Below, piece by piece: positions 23,836 to 35,345 of a stretch of DNA of 64,000 nt. Every line of letters starts with the position of its first letter. The stretch's first letter is position 1. A program made the position numbers and the translations under genes. Below the pieces are notes generated by a model. That model saw only the letters and a list, made by a program, of their open reading frames with translations, searched no databases and had not been told where the DNA came from. This DNA comes from Scedosporium boydii (lineage: Eukaryota > Ascomycota > Sordariomycetes > Microascales > Microascaceae), in contig NJFT01000025.1 in assembly GCA_002221725.1 (NCBI GenBank), forward strand, positions 62,001 through 126,000, given 5' to 3'.

Positions 23836-24797
23836 ATTCCTAATACTGGGGGAGCCGGTTAATTAATAGATATTAGGTAGATATAGTAAGTGTTAGGGTC
23901 ATAGGGGCCTGTTAGTAGTAACTAAGGCGATCAAGTAGTATTTATAATAATATAATAGAAGTATATATATAAGTATAAGTTGTAGTTATACTTATATTAA
24001 TTACTAGAGAGTCTTAAAAGACAAACTAGATATAAGGCGGAACCTATAGCTTATATAGATATTTCCTTCTAAGCTCTCCTTAGATTACCCTAGCTTACTA
24101 TAATCCTATTTAATCTAGATTGCTCCTAGCTTATCGTAATCTCTTTACGACCTAGATTATTTACAGCTTATCATGATCCTATATAAGCGATTTCTTATTT
24201 CTATAATTCTACTATAGTTTTATAATTTACTCTTTTCTACTATAGCTAACCGCCTAGCCTTGTTTCTAGTTATATATAGTTATAATATAATACTTCCCCT
24301 CTTCTAATCTTTCTCTTTAAAGACCTATAAGTAGGCCTTCCCCTATTAGTTTACATTCTTTATAAGTTCCCTATATATCTTTTTCTTATACCTCTTTATT
24401 ATATTTAACTATTTCTATAGGCCTTCCTCTAGATCTACCTATAATTATTTAAACTTAGCTAATATAATTAAGTTATTAGATACTAAGACTAAAATACTAT
24501 ATATATATTATTTTATATTATTTTAAAAATAATAAAGTATATATAATAAGTAAAGAGTCCTCTTAGTATATAAAATGTATATAATAGAATAGATTATATA
24601 ATAGGGTTTTTATAGTTTTATCTTATAAGTTTACTTCCTTTTCTAATTTTTCTTTAGGTAACTAACTTATTCTTTTCTAGTTACTTATCTTTTATAAAAG
24701 TAAAAGAAGCTAGAAAAAGAGGAAATAGAAGTAGAAGAAGTATTATTTATTCTTCAAATATAGCTATTAATAGTAGTAAACTATTTAGTATATATCT
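23836..24797 (-). repeat. LTR-C element, inverted and uninterrupted copy
   Basis: This is the reverse complement of 14,100-15,680 without the nested LTR-A. It keeps several stretches of normal composition (23,840-23,950 and 24,020-24,200), so it is less mutated than its partner. Confidence 0.7.
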
Positions 24798-25395
24798 TCT
24801 TAAGATTATAAAGGGAAATAAAAGAAGGATAGTTTTTTTACTATTAAGAATTTTTTAAGAAAAGAAAAAAGTAAAAAAAAGAAAAAATAAAGGTATAAAG
24901 AAGTAATTATATTAGAATAGTGTCTGTATAGTCCTTATTCTTCTATTTCTAAAGCTGGAAGGAAAGGAGGAGGAAACGGGTCTATATATAGACGATTTCT
25001 TTCTATAGAAAGATCAAGAAGTGACTTCGTTACTTCTCAGATGCCCCAGAACTCGAACACGTCATCGAATACATCGTTCGAGTACTCACGTCATCGAACA
25101 TGTCATGTTTTTATTTTTATTTCTTAGTTCTCGGAAAGTTATTTTTAGGTTTCTTGTTCCGGTTCTTCTAGAAGCCACGTTTCTATTTTAGTTCTTTCAG
25201 AAGCTAAGTTTTTATTCTAATTCTTCTAGAGATTTCTATTCTAGTTCTTCCGGTTCTTCCAGAGGCTAGGTTTCTGTTCTAGTTCTTTCAGGCCTTTATT
25301 CTTTTAAGAATTAGTTTTTAGAATAACTTCTTTTTATTTTTATTTTTATTTTATAATATTTCTTTATAATATTATTTTACTTAAATATAGTAATA
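24798..25395 (+). mobile_element. LTR-A, best-preserved copy
   Basis: This 598-bp copy has the fewest RIP-type changes of the family; for example 25,013-25,110 keeps ten or so CpG dinucleotides. It is followed immediately by reverse transcriptase sequence of copy 3, not by a leader and gag. Confidence 0.8.
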
Positions 25396-28340
25396 TATAT
25401 AATAAAAGCTATAATAGCCTTTAAAACCTTACTAATAGTAGGAGAAATATTATAGCTTATATTTAAGAAATATTAAAAATATAGTAAAGTATTTACTAAA
25501 GAACTAGAAACTAGACTATTTAAATATAGCTAGTAAGATTATAAGATACTTTTAAAAGAAGGTATATAACTAAAGTTTATACCTATCTATAATTTTAATA
25601 AAGTATAGCTTTAAGTACTTAGAGAATATATTAAAAAAATATTAAAAAAAAGATATATTTAATTATTAATATTACTAGCTAGATATTTTATTTTTTTTAT
25701 ATTTAAGAAAAATAGAAGATTATAAATATATATAAACTATTAATAATTTAATAATATTATAATAAAGAATTAATACCTCCTACCCTTAATCTTTAAACTA
25801 TAAGATAAGTTCTAAAAAGTCTAGTAGTTTATAATATTAGATCTAAAGAGAGTATATAACCTAATCTATATTAAAGAAAGTAATAAGTAGAAGATAGCCT
25901 TTTAAACCTATTATAACTACTTTAAATACTTAGTTATACTTTTTAGATTAACTAATACCCTAGCTAGTTTTTAAATAATAATTAATTATATATTATAAAA
26001 CTATCTAGACTAGTTTATAGTAGTATACTTTAATAATATCCTTATCTACTCTAAGATATTAAAGAAATATAAAGAGTATATATATAAGGGTTTCTAAAAG
26101 TTAGAAGAAGTAAACTTACTAGTTAAAATTATTAAGTACAAATTCTATAAATAAGAAGTAGACTTCCTTAACTATACTATCTAACTAGGTAAGATCTAGA
26201 TATAGAAATTAAAAGTTAAGGCTATCTTAGATTAGCTAGTACTAACTAATATTATAGAAGTTAAAGGATTCTTTAGATTTCTTAACTTTTACTATAGGTT
26301 CCTAAAAGACTATAATAAGAAAGTTAAAGTACTTACTAATCTAATAAAGAAAGATACTCCTTTTAAATAGAAATCTAAGAAATAAAAAGTATTTTAGAAA
26401 GCTAAATAAGTAGTAAGTAAGTAACTAGTACTTATTAAAGCTAACTCTATAAAACTATTTAAAGTTAAAATAAATACCTTAGACTATAGTATTAGAGCCT
26501 AGCTTAAGTAATAAGATAAAAATAATAAAGTTTAACTAATAGCTTTTATATCTAAAAAGCTTAGTAGATTAGTATTATAATATACTATACCTAATAAAGA
26601 ACTTATAGCTATTATTAAAGTCTTTAAAAAATAGAAATATTATTTAGTTAGTACTAAATATCTTATTATAATCTACTTAAATTATAAAAACCTTATAAGG
26701 TTTATAATAACTATAGAACTTAATTAATAATAAGTCTAGTAGGTAGAAAAACTATTAGAATATAACTTTTAGATTATATATATTAAAAGAAAAAAAAATA
26801 GAAGAGTAGATATTCTTAACTAATACCCTAACTATTTTTAAAAGATATTTAGAAAAGTATAAACTATACTATACTAAGATAATAAAAGTAACTTATAATA
26901 AATTATAGTAAGTTATTAAGTTAAGTAAAACTAAAAACTACTTAGAAAAATAAAGAAATAATAGAAAGGGCTATAAGATCCTATATTATAAGGACCCTTT
27001 AAACTACTTAAATATAAAAAAATAAAATAGCTTATAGTACTAAAATAGAAAACTAATAATTACTAGTAAACTTACTAGCTATATCTTCTAAGAAATATAT
27101 AAGTTACTACTATATAATTATCTAAGCTTTAGAAAAATACTTAAGATCTTTAAAAGAAACTATTAGATAAACTATAGCTTTAAAAGCCTTAAATACTTAA
27201 TTAAAATATATAAGTACTATACCTAAAATAAAATATTATAGTATAAGCTATATAAAAAATTATAACTTATACTAATATTAGAAATATTATAGTAAAAGAT
27301 TACTATTAATTTTATTATTAAGCTATCTAAATTTAAAAACTTAGCTACTAGAATAAAGTATAATAATATTATAGTAGTAGTTAATAGATTAATAAAATAT
27401 ATTTACTTTATATCTTATAATAAAGCTATAAAAATATTATAGTTTACTAAACTATTTCTATAAATAGTAGTAGCTAACTACAACTTACTAGAAAAGATTA
27501 ACTTAGATAAAGGTAGTATATTTATCTTATACTTCTAGTAAAGTCTATTAAATAAAATAGGAATTAATTATAAGCTCTCTACTATATACTACCTAGAAAT
27601 ATAAAAGTAAATTAAGTAAATAAACTAGATATTTAAAGTATACTTATAATATTATATTAACTAAAAATAAGATAATTAAGTACCTCTATTACTTTTAATA
27701 TAAAGAGCTTATAATATTAATATATTAAAAAGTATAAAACTATTACTATTTTATATAAACTATAATATTTAACTCTAAGTAGGATTTAAGCTAGTAGAAA
27801 TAAAAATATAAATAGAATAAGTAATTATTACTATTAATAAAATAAAAAAACTATATAAGTAGCTTATAGAAAAACTCTAATTTATATAATAATATATAAA
27901 ATACTATATAAACTAAAAATAGATTAAGGAATTAACCTTTAAAAGGAGAAGTAAGGTTTAGCTATTTTAAAAGAAGCTAAAAATAAAAAACCCCTAGATT
28001 AAGATAATATAACTAAGTAATAAACTTAATTATTAAAAACTAGGACCCTTTTTAGTTAAATATAAGGTTTTAGAAGTTAACTATAAACTTAAACTATTAA
28101 AAGATATAGATAACTACCTAGTATTCTATATAGCCTTACTTAAACTAGTATATAAAGATATATTACTTAGAAAATTAATATAGATCAAGGCCTAAGAAGA
28201 AGAAATTTTTAAGATAGAAAAGATCCTTAACTCCTAGCACTATAAAGAAACTATAAAGTACTTAATTAAGTAGAAAAACTATAATAAAAGTAAAAATATA
28301 TAAGAACCTATTAAGTACTTAATAGAGAGCCTACAACTCT
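25396..28340 (+). mobile_element. RIP-degraded Gypsy chromovirus, copy 3 (RT to chromodomain)
   Basis: Reverse transcriptase, RNase H and an uninterrupted integrase core (27,295-27,450, NNIIVVVNRLIKYIYFISY) are readable. After them come the GPFLVKYKVLEVNYKLKLL linker and a chromodomain (28,200-28,330, KIEKILNSQHYKETIKYLIK). The chromodomain identifies the element as a chromovirus, a group that targets heterochromatin. All Gln and Trp codons have largely become stops. It starts truncated next to LTR-A. Confidence 0.85.
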
Positions 28341-29280
28341 TTATAGACTACTATTAGAAAAACTTAGCAAAACTAAGAGATCTAGCAGCACCAGATCTAT
28401 CAGTAGGCTTTAGTCAATCTCTAACTTAGGGATAGAGGAAGCAGTATTCTCTACAGCGTCCTCCTCTACTACTTGTTCTATCTCTAACCTAACGATCTCT
28501 AGCGCCCTCTTTTTATAAAGCTCCTTCTCTCTCTTAAGATAACTAGCCTAAGATATAGCTGCATTGAGAGTAGTAAGGTAGTGGGCTACTTCAGCCTCTA
28601 CTTCCTACTTCTTATAATTAAGATGAGATTATTCCTATTTAAGGTAGTTAACTATAGATATAGTAGAAGATAAAGGACCTACTAAGAACTAAGAAAAGCT
28701 GGGGCTTATAAGCTGAATTAGTTATACTACTAATATTATAATTTAAATATTTAAAGTAAATATAACTATTGTAGTAGGACTGCCCCTCATGAACTACATA
28801 GTCCTAAGGAATCTTTGCATTAAAATAAGAAGTATATTTAGGTATCTTAAAAGAATATTGCCTAGTAAGGAGGTTATCGATGGCCTAAGTAAGACGGTCG
28901 CAGTTGACCTAGAAGGACCTGGACTGCGATTTGACGACATGACCTGATATATTAAAAAAAAGTTGGAAAAGGGCGTGGAAAAGAAGGAAAAACTACTTAC
29001 CTAAAGGAGGGGGATGGGAAAAGCGAACCAACAGGTCTTTAGGGACAAAGACCAAGGGAGAGGGGAAATTGTGTCACAGCCAGGCTACAATAAAGGCTGC
29101 AGGAAGGGCGGTAAGAAACAGCAGAAACAATACGAGGCATGTGACTACAGGAAGAGCGATCGGACAGTCGAAGACCGACCAATTAATAATCAAACAGGAG
29201 GAATCCAATTAGCTGGTCAATTGAGGACTAACTGACTGATAGAAGAAACTAGCCCGGAACTGAAGACGGATAGAAGAGAG
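28341..29280. other. Mixed-composition patch with weak coding relics
   Basis: On the minus strand 28,620-28,340 reads as a mostly open, charged, probably coiled-coil stretch (YLKREKELYKKRALEIVRLE) with two or three TAG/TAA that could be former Gln codons. I do not recognise it. On the plus strand 29,014-29,235 is an ATG-led 73-codon basic frame, probably chance. Purine-rich DNA (28,950-29,130) lies between. Confidence 0.35.
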
Positions 29281-30055
29281 AGGTCTATATAAAGCTATAA
29301 TAGTTCCCTATATCTAGTATATTTTTCTAGACTCTTTAGTAGTTAATATAAGTATAACTACGACCTATACTTATATACGCACTTCTATTATATTATTATA
29401 AATACTACTTAGTTACTTTATTTACTACTAATAGACTCCTATAACTCTAATACTTATTATATCCCCCCCTATATCTATTAATTAACTAGTTTTTTAGTAT
29501 TAGGAATATAATAAATAAGACTAAAAGATAGTCTACTATAATCTATAAAATAAAACTAGGCTTAAAGAGTATTAGTTTTAAAGAGAGCTTAAAAAAATTA
29601 TCTATATAAATTATAAATTTTATTATATATCTAATTTACTTTTTAAAATCTCTAATAGTTAATATAAGTAATAATTATAATTTATATTTATATATATACT
29701 TTTATATTATTATAAATACTACTTAACTACTTTATTTATATATAATAAGCTCTTATAACTTTAATACTAGCTATATTTACTTAATATTTATTAATTAATT
29801 AGTTTTTTAATATTAAAATTATAATAATATAAATTATAAGATTTTACTATATATTTAATTTATTTTTTAAAACTCTCTAGTAGTTAATTTAAATATAACT
29901 ATAATTTTATATTTAAATATATACTTTTTATTATATTATTATAAATATTATTTAATTATCTTACTTATCTATAATAAGTATTTATTATTTAAATATTATT
30001 TTATTTTATTAATTAACTAAAACTTTAAATATTAAGATTATAATAATATAATAGT
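29281..30055 (+). repeat. Three successive degenerate LTR-C-like pieces
   Basis: 29,281-29,515, 29,590-29,822 and 29,833-30,055 each contain the same order of landmarks: ctagt-agttaatataagtata, ttctattatattattataaata, a former aacaggccccctacgac patch, and ctattaattaactag. Decay increases from the first to the third. They correspond to 15,430-15,680. Confidence 0.65.
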
Positions 30056-30665
30056 AATATTTAAATAGCTTATTAATAATATTTTAATTTTAATAATATT
30101 TTAATTTTAATAATATTTAATTTTAATAATTATTAGTTTTATATATTTTATATAATATATATATTTAAATTATATTAAATTAATTTTTTTTATATAATAT
30201 TTTTTAAGAAAGCGAGCTATTAATTAAAATTATCTTTTAATTTTAAAATAAAGTATTAGATTTTAATTACTATATTAAAAATAAATAATATATTATTTTA
30301 TAATAAATAATTATAAAATTTTTATTTTAATATATTTTCTAACTTATATTAAACTTATATATAATTAAAAATAAATTATTAATTATTTAGCTTACTAATA
30401 TATTATTAAATACTCTCCTAAGCCTTAGAATAACATCCTATAAACTTTAGTTAGCTAGCCGGCTATAATTATTACTAATATAGAGAAAGTCTAAGAGAGA
30501 ATCGAATACTAGAATATATTCCCTATTTATGCTACTATGTTAGATTTTGACCACTACACCAAAAATGAGCGATATGCTATTTTATAATAAATATCATAAA
30601 TCTCTTACTTCAACACAGGCTATCAAACTAGCCTCTAACAACTTCCTTCTAGAATCGCTTATACT
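30056..30665. other. AT-rich border with tRNA-like box pair
   Basis: 30,056-30,400 is near-pure A/T. Near 30,500-30,568 on the minus strand there is a perfect A box (TGGTGTAGTGG, at 30,561-30,551) and a B-box core (TTCGATTC, at 30,506-30,499) about 44 bases apart. The acceptor and T stems do not pair well, so this is at best a decayed tRNA or tRNA-derived repeat. Confidence 0.35.
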
Positions 30666-31757
30666 TCATACATATCTGTAACAGTAATTCTCAGCCATCG
30701 GATCTGCCAGCTCCCACATGTTCTTATCTTCGCTTAATATCCCCCAAGTAAGTACTGTATCATTGCTCACTAGTGGTGCATTTGGCGGGTTAAATATGAC
30801 AGTTGTACCATTATACGTAAACCGCCTCTGCTCCGGCCCCAACTCCTGCCACAGTGCCCACACCCGGTCCACCATGGCATGGTGGAGAAAGAACGCTGGA
30901 TCCTGCGGGCTGCCGAAGGCGTCGTTCATAGTCATGCCTACGCCTGCATGGCCGTGAACGTGCAGGGACGTGAAATCCGGGTCATTAGTCCAGTGAGTGA
31001 AAGACTCGATATCAGGCTGGGAGAGGGCTGCGTCAATCCTTTGCTGGTTGCCGGCCGACTTGACAATGTCATCGTTGAGATCTCGTGGTAGGCAACGAAG
31101 GTTGCGCTGGGTCCAGTTGCTTGGTACACCGGTCAGGAGGAGGGATGGTGGGAAGGGGCCGAAGGTGATGTTGGTATGTGCGAAAGGGCCCTTGTAAACG
31201 CAGCCACCTCCAGTGCCGCGGGGAAGAACACTTCCGTCTGGCAAAGAGTCGTTGGGTACAGAAGGGTCGTAAATGCCGTTGCTGCCCAGGGAAGAGTCGC
31301 TGCCGCTGAACAAGGTGCTTGTTTCCAACGTTTTCCCATCTTCAACATACAGCGGCCAATTCCAATATGGAACACCAAGATGGGATGGATACTTGCAATG
31401 CTCGTGCAGGGCCTTCTCAAGGATATGGATGAAGTGTCGATGCCAGGAGTAGAAGATCCCGTTGAAGTGAATACGGAGAGTCATATTCACGTGGATTGCC
31501 GCAAAGTCGCTGTAAAACGACTGGCTGGCGGGGATCTCGGGTAGACGAGTCGGGAGTTTTTGGAGACACTTGATGCCGTTGATATAAGCATGACGTTCCG
31601 CAACGGTTGAACTGCTCCATTCTTTGCGCTGAATCGCAGTCCTGTGCGTGCATTTTGCATGGCTGGGTAGGCTGGTGGCGAGGAATGGCGAAATAGCTAG
31701 GAAGATCAGGACGAAGAACATCATTGCGACCGAGCCTTCGTGAGCAGTCGACAACAA
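30666..31757 (-). CDS. Secreted tyrosinase (type-3 copper oxidase), 363 aa
   Basis: Tyrosinases oxidise mono- and diphenols to quinones, using two coppers each held by three histidines. CuA is H89, H97 and H106 (AIHVN, RIHFNG, FYSWHRHF). CuB is H266 and H270 (LHVHGH) and H292/H293 (DPAFFLHHAMVDRVWALWQ). A hydrophobic N-terminal segment MMFFVLIFLAISPFLATSL suggests a signal peptide. Met12 or Met13 may be the real start, because eleven polar residues precede the signal-like part. The length fits short fungal secreted tyrosinases without the C-terminal lid of the long melanin enzymes. There is no intron and no stop. It stands at the edge of the AT-rich block, so silencing or RIP leakage would be expected, yet all copper ligands are intact. 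Confidence 0.9.
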   Translation of the reverse strand: MLSTAHEGSVAMMFFVLIFLAISPFLATSLPSHAKCTHRTAIQRKEWSSSTVAERHAYINGIKCLQKLPTRLPEIPASQSFYSDFAAIHVNMTLRIHFNGIFYSWHRHFIHILEKALHEHCKYPSHLGVPYWNWPLYVEDGKTLETSTLFSGSDSSLGSNGIYDPSVPNDSLPDGSVLPRGTGGGCVYKGPFAHTNITFGPFPPSLLLTGVPSNWTQRNLRCLPRDLNDDIVKSAGNQQRIDAALSQPDIESFTHWTNDPDFTSLHVHGHAGVGMTMNDAFGSPQDPAFFLHHAMVDRVWALWQELGPEQRRFTYNGTTVIFNPPNAPLVSNDTVLTWGILSEDKNMWELADPMAENYCYRYV

Positions 31758-32657
31758 GAATTAGTCCGTGGGAGGCTTGCTTCTGAGGTGCAATATACTC
31801 GACAAAGAGTGGTCTCGATGACGAGGTTCAACACGGCGCGCTCAACATATCGATTTCCGAGCTGGGGTGATTGAACCTAGATCGCCTCCCCAAAAAACCC
31901 TTGGAGTGTCTTGGTCGTTCGATATTTCGCGCTGTTTTCGAGTTTATTGTCCAAGCATGCAGGTGCATGTGACTGCACAAGGCCAAGATGCCAGCCATAT
32001 GCTGCACCACCTGGTCAGAGGCAGGTCTCCTGTAGTGTCCTAGCAACGTGAGGAGTCTCTACCGGAAGACGGGAGTCTGCTGGCAGCGCTTTCTATTATG
32101 ACCAGTATGATGGAAATGGCAGCACAAGGTCTGGCGGCTCCCCTACTAATAGAACCCAGTAGAAGCTAGACACTTATTATGTGTTCTCCGCTTTTCTCAC
32201 CGGGGACTACTTCGTATATCTCGAGTCCGGTCACGAACCATTTACGAAGTAAAGACGAATTAGATACTGGTGTTTATTATGACTTGAGGGGGGAATATCA
32301 TTGGACAGGCCGTCGCACTTTATTCAGACTTTACTCCAGACTTCATTAGAGCAACAGCTACTCGAACTAAAGCGTTCTCGCCGTTCTTATTAGGACCGGC
32401 CAAGCGTTGCCCCAGGCCCAGGAGCGAATTTACCGCCGTGGTCCCATCAAGAAAGGGTACTTTATTACTTTACTAGAATATCCAGAGCTTCGGAGACCAC
32501 CCCAGAGCCATTCCGTAACTGGGGGATGGGCTCGGGGCTCTCGATGACGTCCTCCGTTCCGGAGAGGCCTTTCCCGGCAGTAAGCCTAACCCGGTTACCC
32601 TAAAGCCATCCCTAACCACTCCGCAATTCTCAGATCCCGGTTATTCCCTGCGCTTTC
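31758..32657. other. Tyrosinase upstream region, no gene seen
   Basis: This is 0.9 kb of balanced composition between the tyrosinase start and the 3' end of the next minus-strand pseudogene. It should hold the tyrosinase promoter. A 72-codon minus frame at 31,828-32,046 has no recognisable feature. Confidence 0.45.
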
Positions 32658-34499
32658 TCAATTACCCGGGTCTACATCGTCGTCAGAGTCAAAAGTCTCA
32701 AGCCACTCGTGTAGAAAAATGCCCCTCTCGCTTGCTAGATATCCCTCGGAACGTAGCTAGGTGAAGATGCTTCGGGTCGCGTTCTCAGACACAACCTCAT
32801 TCTCTATGTCAAACTTGTTGTAATCCACCTCTACGTCATGTATTCCACCAGATTCTGTCGGATATAGCCAAGCTTGAGAGCCGAACCCGGTGGCGCCTAG
32901 CTGAACGACGTTTCCACCGTTGCATTTCCATGCCCATCCGCTATAGAATAGCACATGGTTGCACCTATAATGTAGTCTGACCTCGATGTCTGTATCTTCC
33001 ACCGGGCTGGCTCCAAAAGGTGTCCATTGACAGTTTGGGACTCGGGAGTGCTGCTCGGTCTGGCAGAGGTATAGCAGCCTGCATTCATCAGCACGTTGGA
33101 TATGAGTAAAGCTATCAGAACCCGACTCAGCGTAAGACGTCACCGGTTCCTGGATAAAGGAGTGTACGGATCCAGTCCATGCAGCAGAATGAAGCTCAAC
33201 GGGTATTAAGCCGGCTCAGGCCTCCAAAAACAGACTTTTATGGGCTCCCAGTACAAAAGCACCGGCCCACAGGAATTCTAACTTTGGGGCCCGCGCCGAC
33301 AAAATTCTCAAGAGGACAGCTTCGCTTTGGACGGAGTCCAGGACGGAAAATGCTGACTGAATCCATGGGCTGACGGAATTACAGGGGACGGAAGGCTCGT
33401 AGAGCACGCTCAATAACAGAGCCTTCAATCCTCTGATATTGCAACTAAGAGCAAGTAACTTGTCAATATTACAATCCTCCTGCGTCCAGTGAGTTCTAGG
33501 GCCTTCTTCTAGGATGGAGGTCGATTTGGAGGCGCAAAATATCGTACGGCAGGAAAAGGAAGTGTCACGTCTTTAGAATAGCACGGCAGATGGAGGGCGG
33601 CGGAGAGGGCTATGTCGCATAGGTGTGAAACTTGGTGGGCGGCACAATAGTCCAAGACGTATTGAAGGGAGGCATTGTATGACGGTGCGGGCGCGGATCG
33701 AACGGAGGAGTAGTTATTATCGCCGCTGGCAGTGTTTTTGCATCAGCCGACGTGTGAGTGCTGACCGACCAAGGTGAGAAGTTCTTGGTCTCCCCAACAT
33801 CGATAGTGGCCTCCCAGCCCCCACTAGGCTCTAGTAGAGCAGCCTACCACCTCAATGCGTCGTTGTCGACTTCTCCTGTGTTTTTCCTGTCAGGTGTATT
33901 TGCGAATGGGGGATGATCGCCTGCTTGCTCTGTGAACGAAATTCGAGCCCCAGGCATAAGTTCGCTCCATCGCGTGGAGAGGATATATGCCCATGCAAAA
34001 AAGAGAACCGTCAGGTGGCTGCCATAGTCAGTGCCTTCTCTAACCTCGAATGAATATGAGGATAGTGGCTCCAGGTGGACGTTCTTTGGGAGCCTGGAGC
34101 ATATAGTGAGATCGAGCTCCTTCTTAAGTGGTGGTAGAATGCAAGATCCACTTGAGGTGTTCCATGTCGAAGTACCCCGAGCCACAAGGCCCCCATATTT
34201 TTCTTCCAAATCCAGGTCTCTTGGGAAATACGGATGATTGCATATTAATGCTTTGATGTTCTGGGTCGACAGTTGGGGGAGCGTGTCATCATCCGTTGCC
34301 ATTAGGTGGAGGTTACGCCAGAGCCGGTAACCTCTCTCGAAGATAGACCTGCATGTATCTGGCGTGGGTCGCAGCACGTCCTTCTCCATCCCCTTCTCGA
34401 GCTAAAGTCGCTCTTCGATGCGCCGAACTTCGGGCGAGCAGGGGCAGGAGATGAAGACACTGGTTTGCTTAGCAGTTGTATGGCCGTGTTGGGGGTCAT
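32658..34499 (-). pseudogene. Uncharacterised fungal protein of about 600 aa, broken
   Basis: Pieces in order on the minus strand look like one protein: an N-terminal MTPNTAIQLLSKPV (34,499), a long segment at 34,389-33,844, then SYNASLQYVLDYCAAHQVSH (about 33,700-33,530), MKALLLSVLYEPSVPCNSV (33,428-33,216), and LHSAAWTGSVHSFIQEP to the end. The order and wording agree with a conserved fungal hypothetical family as I remember it. Damage includes a frame change near 34,400, TAG for an expected Trp at 33,846-33,844 (ALRW-stop-AALLEP), a frame change near 33,700, a stop near 33,510 and TAG for Trp at 32,759-32,757 (SIFT-stop-LRSEG). After the last stop the frame continues to TGA at 32,660-32,658. 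Some breaks could be introns, but the two TGG to TAG changes could not. Confidence 0.6.
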
Positions 34500-35345
34500 T
34501 GGAAGTATTCCAGGCTTGATTGGGGGGTTATTGCGGGGTAAGGGAAGTCGGTGGTCACGGTGCCAGGAGATGGTAGAGCCATCTCAATGAAGCCGGGGAG
34601 GCAAGCGCGTATCGGAAGACTGCATCCCCGCAGTGTATTCCGGAATACGGAGCAGACTCTCTTTCTTCACTTCTCTCATCGCCTATATAACGCGGTTGCG
34701 GCGACGTTAATTTTGATATTAATGTCTTCTACATTTATAGGGGCTTCTCCAACAAGATCTGGAATACCGGCAAGTATAATTTTGGCAAGGTTGGGATGGC
34801 CAGAGACTTTGTCCCCTCCAAGCAACGGGCTCTGAGCACAAACGAGGCTCTGGATTCTTCACGAAGCGAACTCGACTGTGAAAGGAGTTCCAGGGCCCTC
34901 GAGCAGAAGAAGTTCATGAAGAGTGGCCAACCTTATTTATACCTGCTGGTACTTCCGGCTAGAAAGGAAGCCCCTGGTGTAGGTCACCCCGATGCTCGAC
35001 TATATATGTTTGTTGTCCAGGTGTGATGTCTGCATCGAGAACTCCAAGGCCTTGATCCAGGCGGGGTCTGAGGTTCAGATAAACTTCACGCTCCAAAGGC
35101 CATCTCTCTCTTGAAGGAACTCTCGTTCTCTCCCTCCCAACCCTTACATTCATTTCGGAATAGTACACCACCCCACTCCCCTCTTTCACAATGCGACCTA
35201 AGGCTTGAAGCAGTAGCAACTGCCCCTTGTTTCCCCAGGAGCTCTCTCTAGACGCCAATTCGACGGGCAAAGCCACGACTACAACGACCCATCAGGACAC
35301 CACTGTCCATCTACCGTTACCGGCATATCCGACTCATTGTGAAAG
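34500..35345. other. Region with a possible unrecognised relic
   Basis: The minus-strand frame 35,276-34,959 (106 codons, no ATG) reads plausibly as protein (VYYSEMNVRVGRERTRVPSR, DADITPGQQTYIVEHRG), and a second stretch follows in another frame near 34,830-34,690. I cannot assign a family, and it may be part of another decayed gene. Nothing else is visible. Confidence 0.3.

Noticed and set aside
1..30665. CRISPR-like or bacterial features in the repeat block
   Set aside because: Repeats are dispersed, long and transposon-derived. There are no regular short repeats with spacers, and the genome is plainly eukaryotic.
30666..35345. Secondary-metabolite cluster around the tyrosinase
   Set aside because: No synthase, regulator or transporter gene is adjacent. 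The neighbour is a pseudogene of an unrelated, uncharacterised family.
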